DNA from: Streptomyces sp. AC555_RSS877
Lineage (GTDB): Bacteria; Actinomycetota; Actinomycetes; Streptomycetales; Streptomycetaceae
Direction of reading: 5' to 3'
Length of the DNA stretch: 64,000 nucleotides
Assembly (NCBI RefSeq): GCF_019049245.1
Contig: NZ_JAGMUK010000001.1
Location: forward strand, 1-64,000
The translations under genes and the position numbers were made by a program. Under the pieces are notes generated by a model. The model searched no databases and had not been told where the DNA came from. It saw nothing but the letters and a program-made list of their open reading frames with translations. Position 1 is the first letter of the stretch. Every line of letters begins with the position of its first letter. Positions 19,101-26,392 of this stretch are shown piece after piece.

Positions 19101-20105
19101 GACCAGCTGATGAACCGCCTGGAGCTGCGGCTCGGCGACACCATGGACTCCGAGCTGGACCGCAAGGTGGCCGCGAACGTTCCGGCGGGCGTGCCGGGCC
19201 GCGGACAGGCACCGCAGAAGCTGCACTTCATGGCGGCGGTGCCCCGCATCGACGGTCTGACCTCCGACACCGACCTGGCGGAGGCCACGGCGGCACTGGC
19301 GACCGAGGTCTCCCGGCACTGGCAGGCACCCGGAGCTCCCGAAGTCCGCCTGCTCCCCCGCGAGTTCCCGGCCGAGCAGCTGCCGCCCGGCAACCGTTTC
19401 CCCCAGCGCGGTGTCTCCTTCGCGCTCGACGAGGACAACCTCGAACCGGTCTTCGTCGACTTCGAGCAGGACCCGTTCTTCCTCGTCTTCGGTGAGAGCG
19501 AGTCGGGCAAGTCCAACCTGCTGCGGCTGTTGATCAAGCAGCTGACGGAACGGTACGAGGGCCACGAGGCCAAGCTGTTCGTCATCGACAACCGGCGCTC
19601 ACTGCTGGACGTGACGCCGGCGTCGCACCTCGCCGAGTACATCCCCATGTCCAACTCCATGGACCACCACATGGCCGCCCTGGCCGACCTGATGCAGCGC
19701 CGCTCACCCACGGCCGACGTGACTGCCCAGCAACTGCGGGACCGGAGCTGGTGGCAGGGACCGACGGTGTACGTCGTCGTCGACGACTACGACCTCGTGT
19801 CCACGTCGAGCGGCAATCCGCTGGCGGGCCTGACCGAGCTGCTTCCGTTCGCCCGCGACGTGGGCGTGCGGTTCATCATCGCGCGGTCGACGGCCGGCGC
19901 GGGACGGGCCTCCTACGAGGCGTTCATGCAGCGCATCAAGGAACTGGGCGCCCAGGGTGTCGTCCTGGCCGGCGACCCGGGCGAGGGGGACCTGCTCGGC
20001 GGGGTCCGGCCACGGCCGATGCCCGCGGGGCGGGGGGTCTTCGTGTCTCGGCGGCGAGGGAAGCCGTTGGTTCAGGTGGGGTTGGTGGCGGAAAGGGAGT
20101 TCTGA
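16125..20105 (+). CDS. eccC: Type VII secretion ATPase EccC (EccCa-EccCb fusion type)
   Basis: EccC is the FtsK/SpoIIIE-type motor that recognises substrates and drives ESX export. The 1326-residue protein has two N-terminal transmembrane helices (about residues 45-85) and three ATPase domains. Their Walker A motifs are GATGSGKS (about residue 475), GGPQSGKS (about 835) and GESESGKS (about 1122). The Walker B of domain 1 ends in Asp-Glu (LVIDEFSE), as needed for hydrolysis. Domains 2 and 3 have Asp-Gly (LVIDGWG) and Asp-Asp (VVVDDYD), so domain 1 is probably the working ATPase, as known for actinobacterial EccC. The start is ATG 16125 behind AAGGGA; the GTG at 16131 is an alternative. The gene is a single fused reading frame, not split. 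Confidence 0.95.
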   Translation: MTVSHIVVKRPPRVLPSEVSTREIVLQPPPELPRGHQESVLMQLLPTLGMGGSVVFFFTSGQPFMKIMGMIMIASTIAMSIAMVVRFRRGSQGELADMRRDYLSYLAQTRRTAVDTARAQRDAQYFLHPSPEQLWALVAEGSRVWERRPGDEDFAQVRIGLGSQALASALVAPETAPVEQLEPLTAGAMQRFLAVHSTLDDLPMAVSLRAFYHVTISGDPQSVRSSARAMAGSLAALHSPQDLLIVVAAGRQALPHWEWAKWLPHVQAPGSVDGAGSRRLIDSDSRELENLLANRLTGRPRFHPNAAPLPEEPHIVVVLDGLSLPPDSVLANPEGLQGVTVLEVVPGELTGAGGELSIVVQPEALHLESGHGVVYEGTPDTLSYESAEALARQLAPLRMASGGDDDEPLLANLEFTDLLNLGDAASVDTQRTWRPRSLAERLRVPIGLGEDGRPVMLDLKEAAQEGMGPHGLCVGATGSGKSELLRTLVLGLAVTHSSETLNFVLADFKGGATFAGMAQMPHVAAVITNLADDLTLVDRMGDSIRGELNRRQEMLRDAGNYANIHDYEKARAAGAPLQPIPSLVLVIDEFSELLTAKPDFIEMFVQIGRIGRSLGVHLLLASQRLEEGRLRGLETYLSYRIGLRTFSAAESRAAIGVPDAYELPNVPGSGILKFGTGEMVRFKAAYVSGVYRSGTQRSALGSGRLPMDRRPVLFTAAEVPVQYVAVPQQRPAASDTPDVDDALADTVLDVVVRRLEAQGPAAHQVWLPPLDSPPSLDSLLPGLTSVPGRGLTQPGYEGAGRLIVPAGLVDKPFEQRRDPLWADFSGAAGHMQIVGGPQSGKSTLLRTLISAFALTHTPHEVQFYGLDFGGGGMAAIAGLPHVGGVASRLDPERVRRTVAEVYGVLTHREEYFRSAGIASIADFRARRARGEISVTDQPWGDVFLVIDGWGNFRADYEAMDQVIHDIAARGLGYGIHLILTASRSMEVRAALKDQLMNRLELRLGDTMDSELDRKVAANVPAGVPGRGQAPQKLHFMAAVPRIDGLTSDTDLAEATAALATEVSRHWQAPGAPEVRLLPREFPAEQLPPGNRFPQRGVSFALDEDNLEPVFVDFEQDPFFLVFGESESGKSNLLRLLIKQLTERYEGHEAKLFVIDNRRSLLDVTPASHLAEYIPMSNSMDHHMAALADLMQRRSPTADVTAQQLRDRSWWQGPTVYVVVDDYDLVSTSSGNPLAGLTELLPFARDVGVRFIIARSTAGAGRASYEAFMQRIKELGAQGVVLAGDPGEGDLLGGVRPRPMPAGRGVFVSRRRGKPLVQVGLVAEREF

Positions 20106-20106
20106 G

Positions 20107-20322
20107 GTGACCTGCGTGAGGTCGGTGGTGTACGTGGCATCGGTGGCTCGTGCGGCATCGGTGGCTCGTGCGGCGTCGGTGGCTCGTGCGGCGTCGGTGG
20201 CTCGTGCGGCGTCGGTGGTGGTGGACGAGGTCTCTGTGGTCAGCGAGGCCTCGGTGGTGTGCGTGGCGTCGGTGGTGTGCGTGGCGTCGGTGGTGTACGT
20301 GGCGTCGGGAGGGACGTACTGA
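20107..20322 (+). CDS. Short ORF made of hexapeptide repeats
   Basis: A GTG two bases after the eccC stop, with GGGAG seven bases before it, opens a 71-codon frame made almost wholly of six-residue repeats: four copies like VARAAS and four like VV(C/Y)VAS. It ends with a TGA overlapping the ATG of the next gene (TGATG), the coupling pattern common in this locus. The product resembles no family I know and could be a spurious frame over a tandem repeat. The signals for translation are good, but nothing shows that it is functional. Confidence 0.35.
   Translation: MTCVRSVVYVASVARAASVARAASVARAASVARAASVVVDEVSVVSEASVVCVASVVCVASVVYVASGGTY
20122..20304 (+). repeat. Tandem arrays of 18-bp units after eccC
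   Basis: Four consecutive 18-bp units at 20137-20208 (two identical starting GCATCGG, two identical starting GCGTCGG) are followed, after a diverged 42-bp stretch, by three more units of a related type at 20251-20304 (TCGGTGGTGTRCGTGGCG). One further copy of the second type lies at 20122-20139. The period is a multiple of three, so expansion preserves the reading frame. Confidence 0.9.
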
Positions 20323-20551
20323 TGGTGGGAGTGGGGATCTTCATGATCTGCTCGCGCTGGCCCTCGCCGGGCTCGGTGCGGCCGATCAGCGGGCGCTGTG
20401 GTGGCGGTTCCAGGCGCGCCGGTTCCGGGATCCGGAGGCGAACGAGCCGTCGGACTCGGAGTATCGGTCCAAACGGGTCGTGGCGTTTGTCTGTGCGGTG
20501 GTGATGGCGGGGATGGCTGTGTGGACGTTCTCGTTGGCTGCGCAGATGTAA
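20322..20551 (+). pseudogene. Small membrane protein gene with an apparent frameshift at its start
   Basis: From 20336 to the TAA at 20549-20551 one frame encodes a plausible small protein: DLHDLLALALAGLGAADQ, ALWWRFQARRFRDPEANEPSD, then a transmembrane helix (VAFVCAVVMAGMAVWTFSLAA). That frame has no usable start codon nearby. The ATG at 20322, coupled by TGATG to the preceding ORF, is in another frame and yields an Arg-rich nonsense tail. Adding one G to the run GGGG at 20333-20336 would join the ATG to the good frame, giving MVGVGDLHDLL. I therefore infer a one-base deletion, natural or from sequencing. Without it the gene would encode about 76 residues. Confidence 0.6.
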
Positions 20552-20715
20552 GGCGGCGGCGGTGGGCTGGAGATCCTCCGATCCACGACCGTCAAGCGCG
20601 TGGGATCTGTGAAGTCGCTTGAAACGAGTGCACGGGTCTGGCCAGTTAGTACTTTGACGGAACAAGTTCCGCCCTGAGAGGCGGACTTCACGGGGACACG
20701 GGGAGAGGTACACGC

Positions 20716-21231
20716 ATGGCCTGGGACGAGTGGGAGCAGCTGAAGTCGCAGGCTGCCGAGCGTCAGCCGACGCAGATGCAGCTGAACCAGTTGGACCCCG
20801 GTGACGGCGGGGGCTACACCTCGACTCCCAGCCAGTACGGCGAACTCAAGGTCAGTCAGGGCGACCTGTCGAACATCGGCAAGAAGGCCTTCGCCTTGTA
20901 CAACGACCTGTGGGACAAGGGACGCAGGGCTGTACCCAGCAGCGAGACGGCCGCGGGGACCCTGTCCAAGGAAGGATTCGCCCTGGGCGGGGGCCTCCAA
21001 CATGTGGCGACGCGCTGGGACGAGCAGTTGTCTTCCCTCCGGGACGCGTGCGCGCACATCTCCAATCACATGACGGTCACCAAGAATCTGCACTCGGACG
21101 GCGACGACTACATCCGTCGCCAGATGAGCAGCATCGACACGCTTGACGCGGGCTTCGACGAAAGGGTCGGTGAACCGGGCGCGAAGAATCCGGCCTACGC
21201 CGACTCCGGCGAGAAGAAAGACAAGAACTGA
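20716..21231 (+). CDS. WXG100-like helical protein, partner of the next gene
   Basis: The 171-residue protein begins MAWDEWEQLKSQAAE and has a helical core (LSNIGKKAFALYNDLWDKGRR ... GLQHVATRWDEQLSSLRDACAHISNHM) of the kind seen in WXG/ESAT-6-related partners of large type VII substrates. There is no signal peptide or transmembrane helix. The ATG has GGGGAGAGG upstream. Its stop overlaps the start of the 771-residue protein by one base (TGATG), so the two are translationally coupled and probably form a complex. The precise role, chaperone or targeting partner, is inferred from this arrangement. Confidence 0.8.
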   Translation: MAWDEWEQLKSQAAERQPTQMQLNQLDPGDGGGYTSTPSQYGELKVSQGDLSNIGKKAFALYNDLWDKGRRAVPSSETAAGTLSKEGFALGGGLQHVATRWDEQLSSLRDACAHISNHMTVTKNLHSDGDDYIRRQMSSIDTLDAGFDERVGEPGAKNPAYADSGEKKDKN

Positions 21232-23546
21232 TGGACCTCGACGCTCTTCGTTTCGCCAACTTCAGTCAACTCGACACCGCCATCGACGACTGGTCGACGA
21301 TGATCAGCGACCTCGAGACACTCAAGGACGACGCCGAGAAGGGTCTCCGGGGGGCCTCTAACAAGGCCAACTGGGCGGGCTACAACGCCACCGTGTCCAA
21401 AGAGTTCATCGGCAAGACAGCAGGCGAATTCGCTGATGCCCACACGCAGGCGACGTCGATCCGGAACATCCTCCGTGACACACGGGACGAGCTCAAGCGC
21501 TACCAGGGCAAGCTCAACGACTCGATCGACCGGGGTCTGAAGAAGAACCTGACGGTGGTGTCCACCGGTGACGGCGGGTTCACCGTCACCATGAACATCC
21601 ACCCTGACCGCGCCGCGAAGGGCACGTCGGTTCCCGAGCACCAGGAGAGCGACGTCACCGCCTTGCGCGATGAGGTACAGAGGATCCTGAACGAGGCTAC
21701 GGAGAGCGACAGCTCGGCCAGCACTGTCCTCAAAGCAATCGCTGACCAGAGCGCACTCGGATTCTCGGAAGCCAACTACAAGGACCGGGACACTGCGGCC
21801 GAGGCCGTCAAGCAGGCCGACGAACTGGCCAAGCTCGCGAAGAAAAACCCGGAAGACCTCACTCTCGAGGAGTTCGATCGGCTCAACGCAGGCCTCAAGA
21901 AGTACGGGAACGACGAACTGTTCGCCGAACGGTTCGCCACGGGTCTCGGGCCCCAGAAGACCCTGGAGTTCTGGACTGGTGTCACAAACCCGCACACCAA
22001 CTCTGACGTATTCCGTAACCGGCTCGAGCAGCTCGACGACATGCAGCGGAACCTCAGCCTCACCCTCGCCGGTGCATCGCAGAGTGACTCCGCCGCGATG
22101 ACCGACTGGAAGAGCAACATGGTCGGCCTCGGAGAGAACCGTATCGGCGGTCCCAGCGGACCCATGGGCTTCCAGGTCATGAGCAACCTCATGCGCATCG
22201 GCGACTACGACGACACGTTCATGAAGCAATACGGCACCGAACTCATGGCGACCGAACGGAAACTGACCGGCAATGGCGAACGAGACAACCTCGCCTGGCA
22301 CTTCGGTGGAGCCGGAGGCACGATGCAGTACCTCAATCGCATCGGTGAGGACAGTGGGGCCGACCCACTGACGGGCTTCTTGAAGGGTCTGTCCAACAGC
22401 CCGGATGCCGCGACGGGGTTCTTCAACGAGGAGTACATCTCGAAGGACGATCCGAATAACCCCTTCGAGCGGGACTCCGACGATGAGAACGACTACAAAG
22501 GGAAAGTCACACTGTCCAACTTCCAGTACCTGTTCGAGGAACGGGACTGGCCCCAGGAAGTGGACTCCCACGGAGACGATCTCCATACCGGACAGAACAA
22601 TCTGGCGTTGGCACTGGAGGCGGCTACCACGGGGCATCCGGCGGGTGAGCTTCCGACAGCAGATACACCTGCCCACAACGGAGAGCAGACGAAGCTCTTT
22701 GAGAGCATCGTGTCCTCCATCTCGGACGACAATGGGCGACTCACCGATAACAGCTACATGTCCGACAGTATCGGACAGATCACGTCAGAGTATCTCCCGG
22801 ATATCAACCGAGCAATGACGGACGACTCCGATGGAGACACAAACAGGCTATTCCCGGTAGCGGGATCCTCCGCCACGCTCAACCACAGGGACGTGACCGC
22901 CCTACTCGTTTCAGTCGGGCAGAATCCTGAAGGTTATGCAGCCGTCGAAGTGGCAAACAAGGCCTACATGGCGAACATGATGGATTACCATATGAACCCG
23001 AACTTGGCAGCGGGTGATCGGTACTCCAACGACACGCAATTTGCCGTCGAACAGCTAGCTCACGGTTCGGGCGAGATCTCCGGAACACTCGCCATCGGGC
23101 GTCAGGAAGCAGTAGCCGGTCCCGCGAAGGAGTCCGACGACGCCTACGACCAGTCTGTCACCCAGTGGAAGAATGGCATCTCAGGCGGTATCGGCACGGG
23201 TATCGGCGTCGGCGTGACCTTCATCGCGAGCCCTATTGGTGGTGCTGTGGCCGGCGGCGCAGCCAGCACTGTCAGCAGCATGGTTCTCGAGGAACTGTTC
23301 CAGAATGCCGAGGGCCATGCAAAGGATGACGCCGGCGCCGTTATGGGGGCGAAGTGGGAAAGCGGCCTCGAAGAGAACTCGGCTTATACGGAGCGGGCTG
23401 CCGAGCTTGCGGCCAAGGCTCACAACCGGACTGACCTGCAGGACAGCAGCATCGACGAGAAAGCGCGCGCAGCGACGCAGCAGGGCTTCAGGGACGCGGG
23501 CATAAACACCGAGTACATGGCCCCGCATCTCAAGACAGAAATCTGA
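21231..23546 (+). CDS. Large presumptive type VII secretion substrate
   Basis: The 771-residue protein has an N-terminal helical region resembling WXG100/LXG targeting domains (DALRFANFSQLDTAIDDWSTM, NKANWAGYNATVSKEF), a long mixed middle region, and a Gly-rich hydrophobic hairpin near residues 645-690 (GTGIGVGVTFIASP, AVAGGAASTVSSMV) that could insert in a membrane. No known enzymatic domain or catalytic motif is visible. Large proteins of this build are conserved at Streptomyces type VII loci. The base composition, especially after about 22400, is clearly less GC-rich than the neighbours. It is the middle gene of a coupled trio, WXG-like protein, this protein and a lipoprotein. Secretion is inferred, not shown. 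Confidence 0.75.
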   Translation: MDLDALRFANFSQLDTAIDDWSTMISDLETLKDDAEKGLRGASNKANWAGYNATVSKEFIGKTAGEFADAHTQATSIRNILRDTRDELKRYQGKLNDSIDRGLKKNLTVVSTGDGGFTVTMNIHPDRAAKGTSVPEHQESDVTALRDEVQRILNEATESDSSASTVLKAIADQSALGFSEANYKDRDTAAEAVKQADELAKLAKKNPEDLTLEEFDRLNAGLKKYGNDELFAERFATGLGPQKTLEFWTGVTNPHTNSDVFRNRLEQLDDMQRNLSLTLAGASQSDSAAMTDWKSNMVGLGENRIGGPSGPMGFQVMSNLMRIGDYDDTFMKQYGTELMATERKLTGNGERDNLAWHFGGAGGTMQYLNRIGEDSGADPLTGFLKGLSNSPDAATGFFNEEYISKDDPNNPFERDSDDENDYKGKVTLSNFQYLFEERDWPQEVDSHGDDLHTGQNNLALALEAATTGHPAGELPTADTPAHNGEQTKLFESIVSSISDDNGRLTDNSYMSDSIGQITSEYLPDINRAMTDDSDGDTNRLFPVAGSSATLNHRDVTALLVSVGQNPEGYAAVEVANKAYMANMMDYHMNPNLAAGDRYSNDTQFAVEQLAHGSGEISGTLAIGRQEAVAGPAKESDDAYDQSVTQWKNGISGGIGTGIGVGVTFIASPIGGAVAGGAASTVSSMVLEELFQNAEGHAKDDAGAVMGAKWESGLEENSAYTERAAELAAKAHNRTDLQDSSIDEKARAATQQGFRDAGINTEYMAPHLKTEI

Positions 23547-23568
23547 CCCCACGCGAGAGGGCCTCTTC

Positions 23569-24132
23569 ATGTTCCGCCCCCGACTCACCCACCCCGCACG
23601 AGCCGTCCGAGCTTCGGCTTCCGTCGCCATAACACTGGCCGGAGCACTGACTCTTTCTGCGTGCTCAGGCGGAGGCGGAGAAGAAGAGAAGAACTACACA
23701 GTGCCCAGCACCCTCTGTGGCATTTCACTGGACTCCAAGCTGCTCGATGCTTTCCTGTCGGGCGGTGATTCCATCTCCGTGAAGCCCTCGTCTCCCAACG
23801 GGGGAACAAAACGGTGTGATGTCGTCGTCGACGGCGATATCGCGGTTCGGCAGATTCAGGCATGGTGGAGCAACGGGGAGAGCGCGTCCACTGTCGCCGC
23901 GGGATACGACAAAATGGATGACGGCCAAGTGACCGACGATGATCGCTATCTGCACTCGGGTACTGGTGCGGTAGGGAAGACCACGGCGTCATGCAAGTCC
24001 TCGGATCACCCGGATCAGACTCTGTACGCCGTAATCCAGGTGTTCACTCCGGACCGATCTGACGCCGATGCGATGAAGACACTGATCACGGCCTACACCA
24101 AGGCTCTTGAGGACTCCGGCGCGTGCGGCTGA
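23569..24132 (+). CDS. Lipoprotein downstream of the large substrate
   Basis: The 187-residue protein has a basic N-terminus, a hydrophobic stretch and a lipobox LSAC (Cys 32), followed by a Gly/Glu linker and a globular extracellular domain with a spaced cysteine pattern (TLCGISLD, KRCDVVV, ASCKSSD, GACG). The family is unknown. The gene begins 22 bases after the large substrate gene, with GAGAGGG before the ATG, and shares its lower GC. A surface receptor or immunity role toward the substrate is possible but unproven. Transcription ends at the hairpin 24264-24298. Confidence 0.8.
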   Translation: MFRPRLTHPARAVRASASVAITLAGALTLSACSGGGGEEEKNYTVPSTLCGISLDSKLLDAFLSGGDSISVKPSSPNGGTKRCDVVVDGDIAVRQIQAWWSNGESASTVAAGYDKMDDGQVTDDDRYLHSGTGAVGKTTASCKSSDHPDQTLYAVIQVFTPDRSDADAMKTLITAYTKALEDSGACG

Positions 24133-24263
24133 CCACTGCTGCGGCGAGCGGGCCGGACCTGCCATGACCAGAATGGCCGTGGCGGAAACGGTGCACATAT
24201 GAAGCATCGTCGAGTGCACCAGTTCGCTGAGGCTCCAGGAGATACAGACGATCCGCACATGAC

Positions 24264-24298
24264 ACAGGGTGGGCACCTCCCGTGCGTGCCCACCCTGT
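24264..24298. terminator. Bidirectional terminator between lipoprotein gene and esxA
   Basis: A 13-bp perfect stem (24264-24276 with 24286-24298) with a nine-base loop lies between the convergent stops at 24132 and 24317. The flanking TGTCATGTC continues partly complementary sequence. It serves both the plus-strand trio and the minus-strand esx operon. The other bases of this 184-bp gap show nothing else. Confidence 0.85.
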
Positions 24299-24316
24299 CA
24301 TGTCGATCCGCTCAGC

Positions 24317-24616
24317 TCACTGGAAGTAGCTGGCTCCCTTGAGGTCACCGGCGCGGTAGTCGCCGCCGGCCTGGGTGACCTTCTGGCCGATGGACACGAG
24401 CGCCGTGTGGAGCGCGGCGGCGTCGGTGTCCCACTGCTTCATCTTCGCGCCGAACGCGTTCGCGGCCTCACCTTCCCAGCCGGCGGCGACCTTCATCACT
24501 GCGGCCTTGAGCGCCTGGATGTCCTCTTCGAGCTTGCTGGCCTGCTTACCGAGCGTAGTGGTGATCGTATCGAGGCCGTCGTACTTCACAGCCATCTCGT
24601 CGTTGTGAATGCTCAC
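24317..24616 (-). CDS. esxA: WXG100 protein EsxA
   Basis: The 99-residue ESAT-6-family protein has two helices joined by the WEG turn (W47-E48-G49). Near its C-terminus it has Y87-R-A-G-D91, which fits the YxxxD/E export signal recognised by EccC. Secretion as a heterodimer with the neighbouring EsxB is the established behaviour of the family. The start is a GTG with GAGGAA six bases upstream. The gene is last in the minus-strand operon, 69 bases after esxB, and is followed by a terminator. Confidence 0.93.
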   Translation of the reverse strand: MSIHNDEMAVKYDGLDTITTTLGKQASKLEEDIQALKAAVMKVAAGWEGEAANAFGAKMKQWDTDAAALHTALVSIGQKVTQAGGDYRAGDLKGASYFQ

Positions 24617-24685
24617 CGTGGGTTCCTCATCTCTTCATTGGCTTTTTTTGGGGGCACGACGGCCCGGAGACGTGACGGGTGCCGC

Positions 24686-25024
24686 TCAGTAGCTGTTGAG
24701 AGCCGACTTCTCGCCGCCGTACTGGACATCGATGCTCTGCATGGTCGAGCGCACCGCGTCCTCATTCGTGTTCGTGAGCTTGCGGGTCTCGTTGATGTTG
24801 TCCAGGAACCACGTGAGCAGTGCGCCGATGCTCTTGACGCGCTGGTTGATCTCGACCTGCTTGTCGTTGAAGGCCTTGGCTCCGATGCCTCGCCAGTTGA
24901 CCTCCATCGTGTCCAGCGTTCCCTGGAGAACGCTGAGCTGACCCTTGATCGACTCGTACCGCTGAACCATTTCCTTTTCGAGCTTGATTACTTCGGCATC
25001 GTTGAGCTTCTGCCCAGCCACCAT
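24686..25024 (-). CDS. esxB: WXG100 protein EsxB
   Basis: This 112-residue WXG100 protein has the turn W44-R45-G46 between two helices and a disordered C-terminal tail ending SALNSY. I see no YxxxD/E signal in that tail, so in a heterodimer the export signal would come from EsxA. Which of the pair is called EsxA or EsxB is a convention I cannot settle from sequence. The ATG follows GAAGGGAAG by seven bases. It lies 75 bases after mycP2 in the same direction. Confidence 0.92.
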   Translation of the reverse strand: MVAGQKLNDAEVIKLEKEMVQRYESIKGQLSVLQGTLDTMEVNWRGIGAKAFNDKQVEINQRVKSIGALLTWFLDNINETRKLTNTNEDAVRSTMQSIDVQYGGEKSALNSY

Positions 25025-25099
25025 CGCCAGACTTCCCTTCGTCTAATTCGCTGTTGGTCGTAGAGGTGTTCAGGCCCGCTTACGGGGAGCGGGAAGCGG

Positions 25100-26368
25100 T
25101 CAGGCGGTTCGCCGCTTGCGTGCCAAAGCGAAGGCACCGCCGCCGATTGCGACGACAAGGACGGCGCCCAGGATTGCGTACAACTGGGTGTTGTCGTCGG
25201 AGGAGTTCGAGCTGGATGCTGCTGCTGAGGTCGCGCCGCCCGACGTTTCCTTCGGCGCTTGGGGCGAGGATGAGGCGGGAGCCGATGGAGAAGAGGAGGC
25301 TCCGGTGACGCCGGTCCCGTTCTCGTAGCCGAGAGGGTCCGTGTTGGCGGGGCCTGGGTTGATGCTGCTGTTGTCGAGCACCTTGCGAGGGCGGACCAAG
25401 CCATAGCCCAGATACCTGCTCGGCTGGTCCTTCGGCCAGTCGCGGCTGGCAGTGTCGAGCAAGGTGCGGAGAACCTGGTTGGCTGTCCAACTGGGGTGGG
25501 CGGACCAGATCAGTGCGGCAGAGGCAGCGGCGATGGCAGAGGCGATACTCGTTCCCTCCTGATCGCAGTATGAGCGGAACGATGAGTCGCACCATACGGG
25601 TGCATTGAGGCCGGGAGCCGCCAGATCCACATAGTTGCCGTGCTCCGAGAAGTCTCCGACTGTCCCCGTCTGGTCCGCGGCAGCGACCCCGACGACATAA
25701 GGGTAGGCCGCGGGATAGCCGATGTCGTTCTTCTTTTCTGCGTCGTTTCCGACACTGGCGAACATCAACTTGCCCTTGGAGTGGGCGTATTCAATCGCCG
25801 CCTGCTCATCGGGATAGATATAGGGCGTGCCGAAGGACATGTTGATGATCTTGACGTCGGTGTCAGCAGCAGCTCTGATCGCTTGCGCCGCGTCGGGGGT
25901 TTTCTCTCTCTCCGCCTCGCCCTTCAGATCCTCGAGCCGGATCCGGTAGGGCACAATCTTCGCCCCCGGCGCCAGGCCCTTGAGGCCACCACCAGCCCCT
26001 GTGCCGGCGATGAGTTCCGCGATGCTCGTACCGTGGCCGTTGAAATCCTGGGTCGCGTGGTACGCAACAGATTTCGGCACCTCGTCGACGAGAACCTGCC
26101 CCTTCAGGGAAGAAGTGCCTGGGTTGACGCCCGAGTCGATGAGGGCGACTTTGACACCCTTGCCTGTACTCACCTTCCACATACCGTCGACGTTCATCGG
26201 GCCCAAGTACCACTGCCTCGACTGGACGTCCGCGGCGACCGCGCTCTGCGCCAGGCCCGAAGACACGATGGCGAATGCACCGAGTACGGCGCACACGGTT
26301 GACACACGTCTCCCGGCACGTCCTGCGAAGAACGCGGTAAATGCGCCGTGGGGGCTGGTCCCTGTCAT
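25100..26368 (-). CDS. mycP2: Mycosin, subtilisin-like membrane protease (second copy)
   Basis: Mycosins are S8 serine proteases tied to ESX machinery. The 422-residue protein has a signal peptide (about residues 1-46), a catalytic triad D78 (ALIDSG), H112 (NGHGTS) and S274 (EGTSIA), the oxyanion Asn 208 in VGND, a Ser/Pro/Ala-rich linker (about residues 340-390) and a C-terminal transmembrane helix before KRRTA. The catalytic set is complete. It is one of two mycosins in the locus (the other is at 36080-37336); this one sits directly upstream of the esx pair in the operon. Base composition is a little lower in GC than the first copy. Confidence 0.92.
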   Translation of the reverse strand: MTGTSPHGAFTAFFAGRAGRRVSTVCAVLGAFAIVSSGLAQSAVAADVQSRQWYLGPMNVDGMWKVSTGKGVKVALIDSGVNPGTSSLKGQVLVDEVPKSVAYHATQDFNGHGTSIAELIAGTGAGGGLKGLAPGAKIVPYRIRLEDLKGEAEREKTPDAAQAIRAAADTDVKIINMSFGTPYIYPDEQAAIEYAHSKGKLMFASVGNDAEKKNDIGYPAAYPYVVGVAAADQTGTVGDFSEHGNYVDLAAPGLNAPVWCDSSFRSYCDQEGTSIASAIAAASAALIWSAHPSWTANQVLRTLLDTASRDWPKDQPSRYLGYGLVRPRKVLDNSSINPGPANTDPLGYENGTGVTGASSSPSAPASSSPQAPKETSGGATSAAASSSNSSDDNTQLYAILGAVLVVAIGGGAFALARKRRTA

Positions 26369-26392
26369 GCGTCTGTCGATCCTCGCTCGTAT

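Noticed and set aside
20150..20551. Full 133-codon frame using the ATG at 20150 for the small membrane protein
   Set aside because: It would add an Arg/Trp-rich repeat peptide made from the tandem array; a frameshift from the coupled ATG at 20322 explains the data better.
24269..25063. Plus-strand 264-codon frame opposite esxA and esxB
   Set aside because: Shadow of two clear WXG100 genes.
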